From Polaromonas sp. (lineage in GTDB: Bacteria; Pseudomonadota; Gammaproteobacteria; Burkholderiales; Burkholderiaceae_C), in contig JAKFXR010000008.1 of the NCBI GenBank assembly GCA_021731285.1, positions 1 to 53,038 on the forward strand: DNA of 53,038 bases, in the 5' to 3' direction. The notes beneath the pieces are model-generated. The model had not been told where the DNA came from. It saw nothing but the letters and a program-made list of their open reading frames with translations, and ran no database searches. Positions within the stretch are counted from its first letter, which is position 1, and the number at the start of each line of letters is the position of its first letter. Shown here piece after piece: positions 1-12,300 of the stretch. Both the position numbers and the translations under genes were made by a program.

Positions 1-69
1 GGGGTGGGAGTGGGGAGTTACGCCTACTGTCCAGGATCAACCGGGGATGCGACGTGATGCTCGAAAAGC

Positions 70-1386
70 TCAGTGACTTGCAAAGAACTCCGCGGCGGCC
101 TCGACGGTCGCGTCAATGTCCGCAGCCGTGTGCGCCGAGCTGACAAAACCAGCCTCGTACAGCGCCGGCGCGTAGTACACCCCCTTGTCCAGCATCGCAT
201 GAAAGAAGCGATTAAAGGACGGTCCATCGGTGGTCATCACGGTGGCGTAGTTTTGCGGCAAAGGGTTCAGCAGGAAAAACCCGAACATGCCGCCTTCGCT
301 GTCCGCACAAAAGGTCACGCCGGCTTTGCTCGCGGCCTGCGTCAAACCGGTGGTCAGGCTGCGGGTGCGCGCGGCCAGCGCTTCATAAAAACCTGGTTTT
401 TGCAATTCGCGCAGGGTGGCCAGGCCGCAAGCCGTGGCCACCGGGTTGCCCGACAGCGTACCCGCCTGGTAGACCGGGCCCAGCGGTGCCAGCTGCTCCA
501 TCACTGCGCGGGTTCCGCCAAACGCGGCCAGGGGCATGCCGCCGCCTATCACCTTGCCCAGCACGGTCATGTCGGGCTTGAAGCCTGGGATGTTTTTGGC
601 ATAAATGCTTTGCGCGCCGCCCAGTGCCACGCGAAAACCGGTCATGACCTCGTCGAACACCAGCAGTGCGCCATGCTGCGTGCAGAGCTCGCGGCAGCGC
701 CTCATGAAAGGCACGCTGGCCCGTACGAAATTCATGTTGCCGGCGATAGGCTCGATCATCAGGCAGGCCGTGCTGCTGCCGTGCAGCGCAAACGCTTCTT
801 CAAGCTGCACGAGGTTGTTGTATTCGAGTACCAGGGTGTGTTGCACGACCTCGGGCGGCACCCCGGCGCTGGTGGGGTTGCCGAAGGTGGCCAGCCCGGA
901 GCCCGCCTTGACCAGCAGCGCGTCGGCGTGGCCGTGGTAACAGCCTTCGAACTTGATGATCTTGCTGCGCCCGGTGGCGCCGCGCGCCAGCCGGATGGCG
1001 CTCATGGCTGCTTCTGTGCCCGAACTCACAAGGCGCAGCATTTCGACAGAGGGTAGAAGCCGGACGATCTCCTCGGCCAGTTCCACTTCACGTTCAGTAG
1101 GCGCGCCGTAGGAAAACCCTTCCAGCACGGCTTGCTGCACGGCCTCGACCACGGCGGGGTGGCCGTGTCCGAGAATCATCGGCCCCCAGGAGCCGATGTA
1201 GTCGATGTAGCGTTTCCCGTCAGCGTCCCAGAACCAGGCACCCTGGGCGCGTTGCACAAACCGTGGCGTTCCGCCGACGGCCTTGAAAGCCCGGACCGGC
1301 GAGTTGACGCCACCCGGGATCAGCGCCTTGGCGCGTTCGAAAAGGACAGTGTTGCGGGAAATGTCGGAACTAGTGTTTTGTGCCAT
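70..1386 (-). CDS. hemL: glutamate-1-semialdehyde 2,1-aminomutase
   Basis: PLP-dependent enzyme that converts glutamate-1-semialdehyde to 5-aminolevulinate, the last step of the C5 route into tetrapyrrole synthesis; cytosolic. The 438-residue protein begins [12 protein letters not shown] and shows the family signatures: [10 protein letters not shown] near residue 26, SSGTEAAM, the FDEVMTGFR stretch and [15 protein letters not shown] carrying the PLP lysine. The length matches the family. An in-frame extension of 50 residues exists upstream, but it is the shadow of the thiD C-terminus, so the ATG at 1386 is chosen. The start overlaps the end of thiD by 17 bp, so the two genes are probably cotranscribed. 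Family knowledge gives the function; identity is secure. Confidence 0.97.
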   Translation of the reverse strand: MAQNTSSDISRNTVLFERAKALIPGGVNSPVRAFKAVGGTPRFVQRAQGAWFWDADGKRYIDYIGSWGPMILGHGHPAVVEAVQQAVLEGFSYGAPTEREVELAEEIVRLLPSVEMLRLVSSGTEAAMSAIRLARGATGRSKIIKFEGCYHGHADALLVKAGSGLATFGNPTSAGVPPEVVQHTLVLEYNNLVQLEEAFALHGSSTACLMIEPIAGNMNFVRASVPFMRRCRELCTQHGALLVFDEVMTGFRVALGGAQSIYAKNIPGFKPDMTVLGKVIGGGMPLAAFGGTRAVMEQLAPLGPVYQAGTLSGNPVATACGLATLRELQKPGFYEALAARTRSLTTGLTQAASKAGVTFCADSEGGMFGFFLLNPLPQNYATVMTTDGPSFNRFFHAMLDKGVYYAPALYEAGFVSSAHTAADIDATVEAAAEFFASH

Positions 1387-2329
1387 TGGAAGGTAGGTCA
1401 AAGGGGGGCAGGTCAAGCAGGGAGTTTTGCGGATCGTCTGCCACCCCGTCACTGTCGTCCGGCTCCTCACCCTCTGCTTGCGCCCAGAAAAGGCGGTCGG
1501 GAACAATATTGCCCATGCCCGGATGAAAGCCCGCATCCAGGCTGTGGTCGAGGTAGGTCAGGGCCTCGGTGGTGGCCGCCTGAAGGTTGTGACCGTTGGC
1601 CAGCAGCGCCGACAGGGCGGCCGTAAGCGTGTCGCCAGCGCCCGCAAACACCGCTTCGAATCGTTCGAACTTTTCGCTGTAAAGAGTGGCGAGCGGCGTG
1701 GTCAGTACGTTGTCTATGAACTGGTCCGGCATGGGCACACCCGTCACCAGCGTGTAGGGCACGCCGAATTCGGAGGCCGCTTTCGCAATGTCGCGCGCTG
1801 ACGGGCTTTTTTCTCCCGCCCAGTCCGGAAGCAGCCAGCGCCACAAACTGCTGTGGTTGCCCACCAGCACCGTGGTCTGGGGCAGCAGCAGTTCGCGGAA
1901 AGCGTCCAGATAGCTGTCGATGGCTTCTTCCTCCCACCACGACAAATTGGGCATGTAGGCAATCAGCGGAACGTCGGCGTAGTCCGATGCGATTTCCGCG
2001 ATGGCGCTGATGTTCTCGGGACTGCCCACAAAGCCGACCTTGATGGCGCTCACCGGCATGTCTTCAAGCGCGGTACGCGCCTGCTCGGTGACGGCCTCTT
2101 CGTCAAAGGAGATATGGTCGAAAATCTCGGCTGTGTCGCGGACATAGCTTCCCGTCACAACGGCCAGGGCGTGTGCCCCCGCGGAGGCAATTGCGCTGAT
2201 GTCTGCAGTCAGTCCGCCCGCGCCGCTAGGGTCATTGGCGTTGAAGGTCATCACGCAGGCTGGCGATGCCTCGCTTTCCTCGGCCTGAATCTGACGGGCG
2301 TCCAGGGGAGGTGTGTTGGGGTTTGCCAT
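1370..2329 (-). CDS. thiD: hydroxymethylpyrimidine/phosphomethylpyrimidine kinase
   Basis: Ribokinase-fold kinase that phosphorylates HMP and HMP-P in thiamine diphosphate synthesis. The 319-residue protein has the N-terminal [12 protein letters not shown] motif (family form SGGAGIQAD), an IKVGFVGS segment and the C-terminal anion-hole motif [10 protein letters not shown] with the catalytic Asp. It is longer than typical ThiD (about 270 residues): there is an acidic N-terminal lead of about 25 residues and a C-terminal acidic tail after the kinase fold. The ATG at 2329 (MANPNTPP) is preferred over a start 30 residues further upstream that lacks family similarity. It overlaps hemL downstream and faces the rubredoxin gene divergently across 81 bp. 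The substitutions around the first motif mean substrate preference cannot be fixed by eye. Confidence 0.88.
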   Translation of the reverse strand: MANPNTPPLDARQIQAEESEASPACVMTFNANDPSGAGGLTADISAIASAGAHALAVVTGSYVRDTAEIFDHISFDEEAVTEQARTALEDMPVSAIKVGFVGSPENISAIAEIASDYADVPLIAYMPNLSWWEEEAIDSYLDAFRELLLPQTTVLVGNHSSLWRWLLPDWAGEKSPSARDIAKAASEFGVPYTLVTGVPMPDQFIDNVLTTPLATLYSEKFERFEAVFAGAGDTLTAALSALLANGHNLQAATTEALTYLDHSLDAGFHPGMGNIVPDRLFWAQAEGEEPDDSDGVADDPQNSLLDLPPFDLPSNGTKH

Positions 2330-2410
2330 AGGCTGGATTTTGCCTTGTACGCGAATAAGCAACGCCGCCTCGATACAATTGTTGCATTCTATTCGAAGGC
2401 AACTTAAGCT

Positions 2411-2584
2411 GTGACTCAATCAACGACGTGGATGTGTTTAATTTGTGGATGGCTCTATGACGAAACAACTGGCGCGCCAGAGCATGGCATCGCGGCAGGT
2501 ACGACCTGGGCCCAGGTGCCCATGAACTGGACCTGTCCCGAATGTGGCGCGCGGAAAGAGGATTTTGAGATGGTCCAGATCTGA
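2411..2584 (+). CDS. rubA: rubredoxin
   Basis: A 57-residue iron-sulfur electron carrier that starts with GTG (MTQSTTWMCLICGWLYDE). It holds the two metal knuckles CLIC-GW near residue 9 and CPEC-GARKEDFE near residue 42, whose four cysteines bind a single iron. The conserved aromatic core (W, Y, W) is visible. It is a complete single-domain rubredoxin of normal length for the CXXC-type group. It sits between divergent thiD and the downstream pilG, a position commonly seen in beta- and gammaproteobacteria. Its redox partner is not evident next door; rubrerythrin at 31129, which lacks a rubredoxin domain, is a speculative partner. Confidence 0.93.
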   Translation: MTQSTTWMCLICGWLYDETTGAPEHGIAAGTTWAQVPMNWTCPECGARKEDFEMVQI

Positions 2585-2660
2585 ATGGCCAGATCCGTTT
2601 CCCAGTTAATCACGCGGCCGGCGTCATGATGCGGCCGGCGCGTTTCAAGGAGCACAGCCA

Positions 2661-3053
2661 GTGAGTATTACCAGTTCGGGGCTCAAGGTCTTGGTCATTG
2701 ACGACAGCAACACGATACGCCGCAGCGCCGAGATATTCCTGAAGCAGGGCGGACACGAAGTACTGCTTGCGGAAGACGGGTTCGATGCGCTCTCCAAAGT
2801 CAACGACTATCAGCCCGATCTGATTTTCTGCGACATCCTGATGCCGCGCCTGGATGGCTATCAAACATGCGCGATCATCAAGCGCAATCAGAAATTTGCA
2901 AACGTCCCCATTGTGATGCTGTCCTCGAAGGATGGCGTTTTCGACAAGGCAAGGGGCAGAATGGTGGGTTCGCAAGATTACTTGACCAAACCGTTTACCA
3001 AAGATCAATTGCTGCATACGGTTCAGGAGCTCGGCAGCGCAAACAAGGAGTGA
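2661..3053 (+). CDS. pilG: twitching motility response regulator PilG
   Basis: Single-domain CheY-like receiver of 130 residues with no output domain. Acidic pocket D14-D15, phosphoacceptor D58 in the DLIFCDILMP stretch, and the conserved SSK (to K90) and K110 of YLTKPF are all present. It starts at GTG 2661 after an AAGGAG ribosome-binding site. It is the first gene of pilG-pilH-pilI-pilJ-chpA, with 4 bp to pilH. In characterised Pil-Chp systems PilG is phosphorylated by ChpA and promotes pilus extension and cAMP signalling; that role is carried over by homology and gene order. Confidence 0.95.
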   Translation: MSITSSGLKVLVIDDSNTIRRSAEIFLKQGGHEVLLAEDGFDALSKVNDYQPDLIFCDILMPRLDGYQTCAIIKRNQKFANVPIVMLSSKDGVFDKARGRMVGSQDYLTKPFTKDQLLHTVQELGSANKE

Positions 3054-3057
3054 CGAT

Positions 3058-3423
3058 ATGGCAATTAAGAAAATCCTGATTGTGGATGACTCGAAAACCG
3101 AGTTGATGTTCATGACCGACCTGTTGGGCAAGAACGGCTTTGCCGTCAAAACCGCTGAGAACGCGGAGGACGCCTTTCGTCGGCTTGCCGAAGAAAAGCC
3201 TGACCTCATCCTGATGGATGTGGTGATGCCCGGTCAAAATGGCTTCCAGCTGACGCGTGCCATCACGCGGGATCCCCTTTACTCTGACGTGCCGATCATC
3301 ATGTGCACGAGCAAGAACCAGGAGACCGATCGTGTCTGGGGTATGCGCCAGGGCGCCAAGGACTACATCACCAAACCGGTGGATGTAGACGATTTGATGG
3401 CCAAAATCAGGGCGCTGGACTGA
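3058..3423 (+). CDS. pilH: twitching motility response regulator PilH
   Basis: Second stand-alone receiver domain (121 residues). D10-D11 acidic pair, phosphoacceptor D54 (LILMDVVMPG), the TS switch of CTSK and K106 in YITKPVD are intact. It begins four bases after pilG, so the two are translationally close. In the Pil-Chp pathway PilH acts as the counterpart of PilG, draining phosphate or favouring retraction; this is family knowledge, and the order pilG then pilH is the basis for assigning which is which. Confidence 0.94.
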   Translation: MAIKKILIVDDSKTELMFMTDLLGKNGFAVKTAENAEDAFRRLAEEKPDLILMDVVMPGQNGFQLTRAITRDPLYSDVPIIMCTSKNQETDRVWGMRQGAKDYITKPVDVDDLMAKIRALD

Positions 3424-3446
3424 TTTAAAACCGACCTTACCCAAGC

Positions 3447-3977
3447 ATGGCCAATCGACAAGCACTTAGAGAATTGCAGAACCGCCTGGCTGTCAGGCTG
3501 CAGGCTGCCAAGACCCAAGGTGTTTCCGCTTCCTGGCTGGCTGTGGAGGCGGGAGGGGGCAAGTACTTGTTCCCCCTGAATCAGTCCGGCGAGATTTTCC
3601 CGTGGGTAAGTGCACAAAACGTGCCTTACACGCAGGCCTGGTTTGCCGGTGTGGCGAATTTGCGTGGCGGCCTCTATGGGGTCGTCGATCTGGCAAGCTT
3701 TGTCACGGGCAAAAACCCGCCCGCGCGCAGCGAGTTGGCCCGTACCGAGTCGCGGCTGGTTGCTCTCAACAGTGCGCTTGAAATCAATTGCGCATTGCAG
3801 GTCGACAAGCTGTCAGGACTGCGCAATCCCGAGGCATTTACCGATTTTGCCGAGCGCGCATCTGACGCCCCCGAGTTTTTTGGCCACAGCTATATCGACG
3901 CAAACGGCGTCAGCTGGCAGGAGATCAACCTGCAGCTGCTTGCGTCCCAGGCTCATTTTTTGACCATCAGCGCCTAG
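3447..3977 (+). CDS. pilI: CheW-like adaptor PilI
   Basis: A 176-residue CheW-domain protein that should couple the receptor PilJ to the kinase ChpA at the pole. CheW features seen are the [12 protein letters not shown] strand, [24 protein letters not shown] (the NLRG turn typical of CheW folds) and a following helical N-to-C closing region. The first 30 residues form a helix rich in Q, R and L. Third in the pil-chp operon, 23 bp after pilH and 31 bp before pilJ. Assignment rests on the fold motif plus operon position. Confidence 0.92.
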   Translation: MANRQALRELQNRLAVRLQAAKTQGVSASWLAVEAGGGKYLFPLNQSGEIFPWVSAQNVPYTQAWFAGVANLRGGLYGVVDLASFVTGKNPPARSELARTESRLVALNSALEINCALQVDKLSGLRNPEAFTDFAERASDAPEFFGHSYIDANGVSWQEINLQLLASQAHFLTISA

Positions 3978-4008
3978 CGTTATCACGTTTTTTCCCGGAA
4001 GGCACATC

Positions 4009-6315
4009 ATGTCTGTTATTGACAAACTTAATAACCTGTTCGGCCGAAAGTCCGCGCCCCCCGATGACAGCATGGACCATGTGTCGCTCGATGCTTCGGT
4101 CGATCCCATGGCGACGGGATCCATGGACGCTTCGTCGGGCACGGTTGCCATGCCGCCAGTTGCGCCGGTCATGCAAGACCGTGGGGAAGACAGCGAAAAT
4201 CCTGGCCCCGACAGCATGGACTCCGAGCAGGCCGGGGAAGAGCAAGGCGAGTTGCTGTCGCTGCCTATTCTGGGTCGCAGACGTATGGGTTCGCACCAGC
4301 GGGTGCTGGTGGCGATGTTGAGCTTTTCCGTCGTGGTGTTGGCTTCCGTGACCTTTGTGGCGCTGAACCAGGCGGATCAGGTTGCGCAGCAGGTGGCCGC
4401 GACCGGACAGTCATTGATGCAGTCGCAGCGGCTTGCCAAATCGGTCTCGCAGGCGCTGGTGGGCAGCGCCCAGGCGTTTCCCGACGTGAGGGAAAGCTCT
4501 GACGTGCTGGCCAAGGCCGTGCGTGGTCTCAAATCGGGCGAACCGACCTTGAGGCTTGAGCCCGTCGCGCCGGAACTCCAGCCCGACGTTGACACTGTGA
4601 CCCCACTGATGGAGCGCGCCGAGAAAAATGCCTCCACTGTGATGGGGCAGCAAGCGATTTTGACCCAGGTGGGTAACGCGCTGCGTACGATTAACCGGCA
4701 GTCGTCGGACCTGCTTGAAATTGCAGAGACGGTTTCTTCCCTCAAACTTCAGCAAAATGCTGCAGCGGCAGAAATTTCTGCGGCGGGCCAGCTCGTGATG
4801 TTGACCCAGCGCATTGGTAAATCCGCCAACGAATTCCTGACGATGGAGGGCGTGAGCCCGGAGGCCGTGTTTCTGCTTGGGAAAGACTTGAACTCTTTCA
4901 AGGAGATCGCGCAGGGCCTGCAGGAAGGCAGCCCCGAGTTGCGCCTGACTGGCTCCAAAGACCCGCAGACCCGTGAGCGGCTGGAAGCGCTGATGGCTCT
5001 GTACGAGCAGACCCGTGTTCAGGCGGGCGCCATTTTGGGTAACTTGCAGGGCCTGGTGTCGGCACGTGAGGCGCAAGCGTCCATCATTTCCGACAGTGAA
5101 GCCTTGCGCCGTGGCCTTGAAGATATTCAGGGCAAGCTGTCATCGCAGACCGGTTTGGGTGTAGGAGCCCTGACTACGCTGGCGGTGGCTGCCGCTTTTG
5201 CGCTGCTTTGCGCCGTTGGCCTGGCCCGGCTGCAGGTGCTGGACAGCCGGCAGCGTCAGGGAGTTGCCGAGGGCCAGCGGCTGGAAGCCAAGGGCCAGGA
5301 GCAGGACGCCAAGCGCGTCAATGATGCCAACCAGGCCGCCATTTTGCGTTTGATGAACGAATTGCAGACAGTTGCTGAAGGCGACCTGACCCAGGAAGCG
5401 ACGGTGACCGAAGACATCACGGGTGCCATCGCCGACTCGGTGAATTACACGGTGGAGGAGTTGCGACAGCTGGTGGGTAACGTGCAGAACACGGCGACCC
5501 GGGTTGCACAGACGACGGCCCAGGTGGAAAGCACTTCAACCGAGTTGTTGGCAGCCTCCACCGAACAGCTGCGCGAGATTCGCGAAACCGGTCAGTCGGT
5601 GCTCGATATGGCTACCCGAATCAACCAGGTGTCCAGCCAGGCGCAGGAATCTTCCCAGGTGGCGCGCCAATCGCTGACGGCCGCAGAGTCCGGTCTGCAG
5701 GCCGTGCAAAACGCCATCGGCGGTATGAATTCGATTCGTGACCAGATCCAGGAAACTTCCAAACGTATCAAGCGACTGGGCGAATCCTCACAGGAGATTG
5801 GCGAGATTACCGAGCTGATTTCGGATATTACCGAACAGACCAACGTGCTGGCGCTCAATGCAGCCATTCAGGCTGCTTCCGCCGGTGAAGCTGGACGAGG
5901 CTTCTCGGTGGTTGCCGAGGAGGTGCAGCGTCTGGCTGAACGGTCAGCCGATGCGACGCGCCAGATTTCCGCTCTGGTGAAAGCCATTCAAACCGATACC
6001 CAGGATGCGGTGGCCGCCATGGAGCGCTCAACGCAGGGTGTGGTTGAAGGGGCCAAACTGTCTGACAGCGCAGGTACCGCCCTGTCCGAGATTGACCTTG
6101 TGTCGCGCCGGCTTGCTGACCTGATTGAGCAGATTTCCGCTTCTGCCTCCCGGGAAGCCGAGTCAGCCAACGTTGTGGCCGGGAACATCCAGCACATTTT
6201 TGCCGTGACGGAGCAAACCGGTGAAGGTACCCGTTCCACGGCCCAGCAGGTGCGGGACCTGTCGCGCATGGCAGAAGAGCTCCGGCAATCGGTGTCACGA
6301 TTCAAGATTGCCTGA
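4009..6315 (+). CDS. pilJ: type IV pilus chemoreceptor PilJ
   Basis: Methyl-accepting receptor of 768 residues. An acidic, Met/Ser/Asp-rich cytoplasmic lead of about 95 residues precedes a first transmembrane helix at about 99-119. A periplasmic sensor region with two PilJ-type helical repeats (each containing [14 protein letters not shown] or the related [14 protein letters not shown]) extends to about 384. The second membrane helix (about 385-407) leads to a HAMP segment (about 445-490) and the signalling hairpin, whose tip [18 protein letters not shown] lies near 606. Hypothesised function: sensing surface/pilus retraction and passing this to ChpA through PilI. It is longer than the Pseudomonas homologue because of the N-terminal lead. 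Neither pilK nor a chpB-like methylesterase gene follows it. Confidence 0.94.
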   Translation: MSVIDKLNNLFGRKSAPPDDSMDHVSLDASVDPMATGSMDASSGTVAMPPVAPVMQDRGEDSENPGPDSMDSEQAGEEQGELLSLPILGRRRMGSHQRVLVAMLSFSVVVLASVTFVALNQADQVAQQVAATGQSLMQSQRLAKSVSQALVGSAQAFPDVRESSDVLAKAVRGLKSGEPTLRLEPVAPELQPDVDTVTPLMERAEKNASTVMGQQAILTQVGNALRTINRQSSDLLEIAETVSSLKLQQNAAAAEISAAGQLVMLTQRIGKSANEFLTMEGVSPEAVFLLGKDLNSFKEIAQGLQEGSPELRLTGSKDPQTRERLEALMALYEQTRVQAGAILGNLQGLVSAREAQASIISDSEALRRGLEDIQGKLSSQTGLGVGALTTLAVAAAFALLCAVGLARLQVLDSRQRQGVAEGQRLEAKGQEQDAKRVNDANQAAILRLMNELQTVAEGDLTQEATVTEDITGAIADSVNYTVEELRQLVGNVQNTATRVAQTTAQVESTSTELLAASTEQLREIRETGQSVLDMATRINQVSSQAQESSQVARQSLTAAESGLQAVQNAIGGMNSIRDQIQETSKRIKRLGESSQEIGEITELISDITEQTNVLALNAAIQAASAGEAGRGFSVVAEEVQRLAERSADATRQISALVKAIQTDTQDAVAAMERSTQGVVEGAKLSDSAGTALSEIDLVSRRLADLIEQISASASREAESANVVAGNIQHIFAVTEQTGEGTRSTAQQVRDLSRMAEELRQSVSRFKIA

Positions 6316-6362
6316 TGATTTTTGTTTTTCCTGCTTCTGATTCATGAACCGGTTTGTTATTT

Positions 6363-9300
6363 ATGCAATCGAACGCCCCGAATTCATCAGCCGCTGAACT
6401 CGACCTGGCTGTCAATGATCTTGGCCCGCTTGCGTGGGTGCTGGATGAACTTCGGAAGTCGCTCGACGGATCTGCCAAGGCATTAAAACGTTTTGTACGC
6501 GACGCCGAGCTGGCGCGCGGTTCCGATCTCGCCGCCCTCGATGCCAGCCAGTTGCGCATTGCCCGGCAGCAATTGCACCAGGCGGTTGGGGCTCTGGAAA
6601 TGGTGGGTTTGGGCGCCCCTGCGCTGGTCCTTCGCGCGATGGAGGCCGCTGTGCAGCGGTTTGTCCAGCATCCGGAGCAGTGCAACCAGGATGCGGCGTC
6701 CAAGGTGGAACTGGCGAGCTTTGCCTTAACCGAATATCTTGAAGGCGTGCTTGCAGACCGGCCCGTGTCGGCGGTCTCGCTTTTCCCGCAATACCGGGAT
6801 ATTCAGGGCCTGGTCGGGGCAGATCGCATTCATCCCGCCGATCTGTGGGTATTTGAATGGCGTTGGCTTGATCCCGAAATTTCCGTTGTGGTCGACAGCC
6901 GGGCTTATGACGCTGCGTCCCGGCAGGTGCTCGACCAGCTGGTGCTCAAAATCATGCGTGCAGGAGACCCTCAGGCGGCGCAGGCTTTCCGGGACATGTG
7001 TCTCGGTTTTGCCCAGGGCGATCCAGGCCGTGAACCCAGGGTTTTCTGGAAGATTGCGGCCGGCTATTTTGAAGCGCTGGCGCATGGCCTGCTCAAGCCG
7101 GACGTCTATGTCAAGCGCGCCGCTTCCCGGGTGCTGTTGCAATATGCGTCATTTGCCAAGGGCAGCACCAATGCGTCTGACCGCCTTGCCCAGGACTTGC
7201 TGTTCTTTTGTGCCCAGGCAGTAGCTCCCCGCGCCAGTGATGCGCCGGTTCTCTCGGCAGTGCGTTCAACTTACGGGCTGTCCCGCTTCAAGCCGGTGGA
7301 TTACGAGGCCATTCAATTTGGCCGTTTCGATCCTGCCTTGCTCGCGCAGGCACGCAAGCGGATTGTGTCGGCCAAGGAGACCTGGTCGTCGCTCACGGCA
7401 GGCGATGTGGGCAAGTTCAAGATCCTGGCAGACCAGTTCAGTCTGGTGACGGATTCTTTGGTCAAGTTGCACCCGGCCAGTCAGCCGCTTGCGGCTGCTT
7501 TGTCCCGCGTGATTGACGCCACGGTGCGTTCTACCCAGGCGCCGCCTATCGAGCTTGCACTGGAAGTCGCAACTGCGGTGCTCTATCTGGAGGCGGCCTT
7601 TGATGACCTGGACCCCAATGACCCCCAACTGAGCGCCCGCACTGCCCGGCTGGCTGCGCGTCTGGACGGGGTTCGTGGTGGAGGCGAAGCTCAACCCCTT
7701 GAATCCTGGATGGAAGAGCTGTACCGGCGGGTCAGCGACAAACAGACCATGGGCAGCGTGGTCGGCGAGTTGCGCATCTCGCTGAGCGAACTTGAAAAAT
7801 CGCTGGACCAGTTTTTTCGCAATCCGCAGGACAAAGCGACTTTGGCCGCCGTGCCCGGGCAACTGTCGCAGATGCGCGGCGTGTTGTCGGTGCTGGGGCT
7901 GGAGCAGGCGTCCCAGGCAGTGCTACGGATGCGCGAGAGCGTCGAGCAGATGCTGGTCGTGGAGGTGGACCAGGAGCTTGCCCGTTCCGCGGGAACCTTT
8001 GATCAACTGGGAAACAATCTCGGTGCGTTGAGCTTTCTGATAGACATGCTCAACTACCAGCCTGCGCTGGCAAAGAAGCTTTTCATCTACGACGACCAGA
8101 CGGGCGAACTCAAGCCTGTCATGGGCCGCATCCGCAGCGAACTGGACGGGGCTTCCTCGGTCACTCTCAACAGCGAGCTGTCCCAGGAAGTCTTGTCGGT
8201 TGTTCAGGATGCCGAGGCGGGCGTCTCTGCTGCGAACCTCAGCGTCAAACTGGATGTACTTGCCACCCATGCGGCGCTTGCCGATCAGCCCGGTCTTGCG
8301 CAGACAGCGCGCAACGCTGCAATCGCGGTTGTCGAGCAACCGCTGGAGATGGCCCCTGCCTCTTCCTTGACCGGCCTTGTAGCGGCTGCGGCGCCGGTGA
8401 TTGCGCCTGAGGCAGCACCGGCGGGATCACCGGTTGCGGCGGCCGACTTTGAGGAAGACGACCTGCGCGATATTTTCCTCGAGGAGGCGCGCGAGGTGGT
8501 GGGTCAGGCGCAGGTGGCTATTGCTGCTTTGGCCGCCGAGCCTGACAACATCGGAGAGCTCACCATCCTGCGCCGCGCATTTCATACGCTCAAGGGCAGT
8601 TCGCGCATGGTCGGACTTAACGAGTTTGGCGAGGGAGCCTGGTCGCTGGAACAACTGCTCAACGGCTGGCTGGCAGAGCAAAAGCCTTCCAACGACCAGT
8701 TCCGGACTTTGTGTGTCCAGGCGATGGATGGCTTTTCGGCCTGGATCGATGACATCGCGGCAAACCGCGACACCGCCTGGAAATCTTCTGCATTTCGCGC
8801 CAGCGCAGATGCCATGCGCGTTGAGGGGAGGTTTGCCGCCCTTCAGCTCCCGGCTACACCGGGGCTTGAGGTGCATCAGGCGCAGGCCATGCCGACCATT
8901 GAACTTTCTTCTGAGTCTTCCGCTACGCAGAGCCCGGTTGAGGAGCTGGACTTTGATTTCGCACTCGACGTGCAAGCCTCAACCCCCACCGAAGTTGAGC
9001 CCTCGGTCAGCGCAGAGCTTGCACCACCGGAGATCCAGGGTATTGACTTCGAGAGCTTGTCGACTGTCAGTGGACCCGTGGTCGACAGCGCGGCACCATT
9101 GCCGGCGTCCGCTGCTGACAACGTTTTCGAATTGGACCTGCCGGAGATGTCCTCTTCCGCAGCGTCTGATTCCGTTGAACTGTCGGACATGGACTTTGAC
9201 GCTCATTTCCCGCCTTCGACGCCCCCTGCCGAATCTCGTACAGAAGCATCGCCTGCGATAACCATTCCTGTGGAAGAGAGTGCAGGGGAGGTGTTTGACT

Positions 9301-12300
9301 TCTCGATGGAGGATTTCCCTCTGGAGCCGGCGACTCCCCTTGAGCCGGTCCAGGAACTGCAAGCTGTTGCGCCCGAAGTCCCCGCCCCGTCAGACTCGTC
9401 CGATGCATTTGGGGATGACCCGGTTAAAGTCATTGGCCCCCTGCGTATCGGGATACCGCTGTACAACGTGTATTTGAACGAGGCCGATGAGTGGTCGCGG
9501 CGACTGGTCACCGAGGTCACCGAGTGGACCATGGAGCGCGACCGCCCCATTGGCGACTCGACTCTGGCATTGACTCACTCCCTGGCCGGCAGTTCGGCAA
9601 CGGTAGGCTTTGAGGCTTTGTCCGAAGTTGCCCGTGCGCTGGAGGATGCCTTACAGCAGTCGCAAGGCCACCATGGCAAGGGCAGCCAGCGACACAACCA
9701 GACATTTATCGACGCTGCAGAAGACATTCGGAGGCTCCTGCACCAATTTGCTGCGGGTTTTCTCAAACAGCCTGATGCGCGGATCCTGCAGGCCTTGCGG
9801 GACATCGATTTTTCCGATGTTGAACCCGCGGCCCCGCAGGCGGTCAGTGCACCGGCCGCGGACAACCGGTCCGCTGAGCCTTCCAGCCTTCCAGGCGCCG
9901 CCTTGCCGACCAAAAAGCCCCCGTTGGTCATTACCGGAGTGATTCCGCTTGGCCCGTCGGCCGGCAAAGCCAGAACCCCTCTGAGTGCACAGGCGGTGGC
10001 TGCTGGTCTTGTGGTGGTGCCGGCTGCTGCGCCCCAGCCCACCGAATCAGATGCTGCGGCAAGTGTCGCGCGGGAAACGATTGCGGTCCCTGACAGCCCC
10101 CCTCCGGTCTCCGCTGATTCTCTTTCCTCCGGTCCCGCAGCGGCAGTCCCACCCATGGAGGCGCTTCCCAGGGAAACTGGCACCCCATCCGCAGCGGCCG
10201 CCTTTGGCGACGACATGGATGATGAATATGACGCCATAGACGCGATTGACCCGGATCTCTTTGCCATCTTTGAAGAAGAGGGTGCCGAGTTGATGCCCCA
10301 ACTGGGCGGTGGGTTGCGCCAGTGGGCTGCACGCCCGGACAACCAGGGAGCCCGCAACGAGGTGCTTCGTGCACTGCACACGCTCAAGGGCAGCGCCCGT
10401 CTTGCAGGCGCCATGCGCCTGGGTGAAATGGCACACCGTATCGAGTCTGATATCGAGCGCATGGGCAGCGATGCGGCTGCTTCGCAGGATTTTGACGCTT
10501 TGCTGCAAACGTTTGATGCGATGCAGGTCAATTTTGAGGCTTTGCGCCACCCGGGCATGGAGCCGGAGGTGCTGCAGCCGCTTCATCCCCAGCCGGCGCA
10601 GGGTCCATTGCCGGATTCCCAAGGTCCGCAGGCCTCACTGGCTGCGCAAGAAGCCGGCCAGGGACCCACAGCCGCATCTGAAACCACAGGCAGAAAGGTC
10701 ACCATTTCCCTGGCGCAGGCAACCGCTTTGCAGCCTTTGCGGACCGCAGCGTCCGGTTCCATACGGGTGCGAGCCCAGTTGCTGGACCGCATGGTGAACC
10801 AGGCCGGCGAGGTCATGATCACACGGTCGCGCCTTGAAGCCGAGTTGAACCAGCTCCGCGGCTCGCTCAACGATCTGAGTGGAAACTTGAACCGTTTGCG
10901 CGCCCAGTTGCGCGACGTGGAACTGCATTCCGAGACACAGATGCAGTCACGGTTGCAACAGGCCAAGGAAGCCCAGCTTGGCTTCGATCCCCTGGAGTTT
11001 GACCGGTTTACGCGGGTGCAGGAGTTGACCCGCATGATGGCTGAGTCAGTCAACGACGTTGCGACGGTGCAGCGCACCTTGCAGCGCACCGTTGAAGCGA
11101 CCGAGGATGACCTGATTGCCCAGGCGCGCCAGACCCGGGAATTGCAGCGCGACCTGCTGCGTACCCGCATGGTGGAGTTTGAAGGCATTTCCGAGCGGCT
11201 GTACCGCGTGGTGCGCCAGGCCTCCAAAGAGTCCGGCAAGCAAGTGAGGCTGGACTTGCAGGGTGGTACGATCGAGATGGACCGCGGCATGCTGGACCGC
11301 ATGACGCCCGCCTTTGAGCATTTGCTGCGTAATTGCGTGGCACACGGGATCGAAGACCCGCAGACGCGTGTTGGAGACGGCAAGGATCCCAACGGGCTCA
11401 TCACCGTCCGTTTGCAGCAGTCTGGCAATGACGTATCAGTTGAATTCCGTGATGATGGCGCGGGCCTGAATCTGCCGCGTATTCGGGAGAAGGCGCTCGC
11501 CTCCGGTTTGATCGCCGAGGGGCAGGAAATGGGTGACGATGAAGCCGCCAATCTGATTTTCATGCCTGGATTCAGCACAGCTGCGCAAATCACCGAACTG
11601 GCCGGCCGGGGCATCGGCATGGATGTGGTTCGCTCCGAGGTCAATGCGCTGGGCGGCAGGATTGAAACCAGTACCGTCGCAGGTCAGGGCACAAACTTCA
11701 AGCTGTTGTTGCCTTTGACCACAGCGGTGACGCAGGTGGTCATGTTGCGTACCGGAAGCTCCTCCGTAGGGGTGCCCGCCAACGTCGTTGAAACCGTGCG
11801 ACGCATTTCGGGCAAAGATCTGCAGCAGGCCTATAACTCTGGCGTGATTGACGTCGCAGGCGAGCCTGTGCCGTTTTTCTGGTCGGGCGCGCTGCTGCAG
11901 GCTTCACGTCTGAGCAGCGAACCGCAAGGCAAGACCTCCCCCGTGGTTATTTTCCGAAGCGCGGCGCAGCGTCTGGCCTTGCACGTCGACGAGGTGCTGG
12001 GAACCCAGGAGGTCGTGGTTAAAAATCTGGGGCCGCAGTTGTCGCGGCTCCCTGGCCTGGCAGGCATGTCGGTGCTGGCATCGGGTGCGGTGGTGCTGAT
12101 CTACAACCCGGTGGCTTTGGCTACGGTGTATGGCCAGCAAGCCCGGGCATGGAGTTCGGACAGCGCCGAACCGCACATGCTGGAGCAGCAAGCTTCCACC
12201 GATTCCTCGGGAGTTGCCCTTTCCGCCTTCCCGGCCCCACCTGCGGCGACGCCGCAAATTCCGCTGATTCTGGTGGTCGATGATTCCATCACCGTGCGCC

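Noticed and set aside
73..1056. 327-codon frame opposite hemL
   Set aside because: Antisense shadow of a well-conserved gene.
1387..1536. Longer hemL start (50 extra codons)
   Set aside because: Those codons are a shadow of the thiD C-terminus; hemL of 438 residues has the family length.
2611..2650. GCCGGC direct/inverted repeat between rubredoxin and pilG
   Set aside because: Can form a short hairpin, but there is no T tract and the motif is expected by chance at this GC content.
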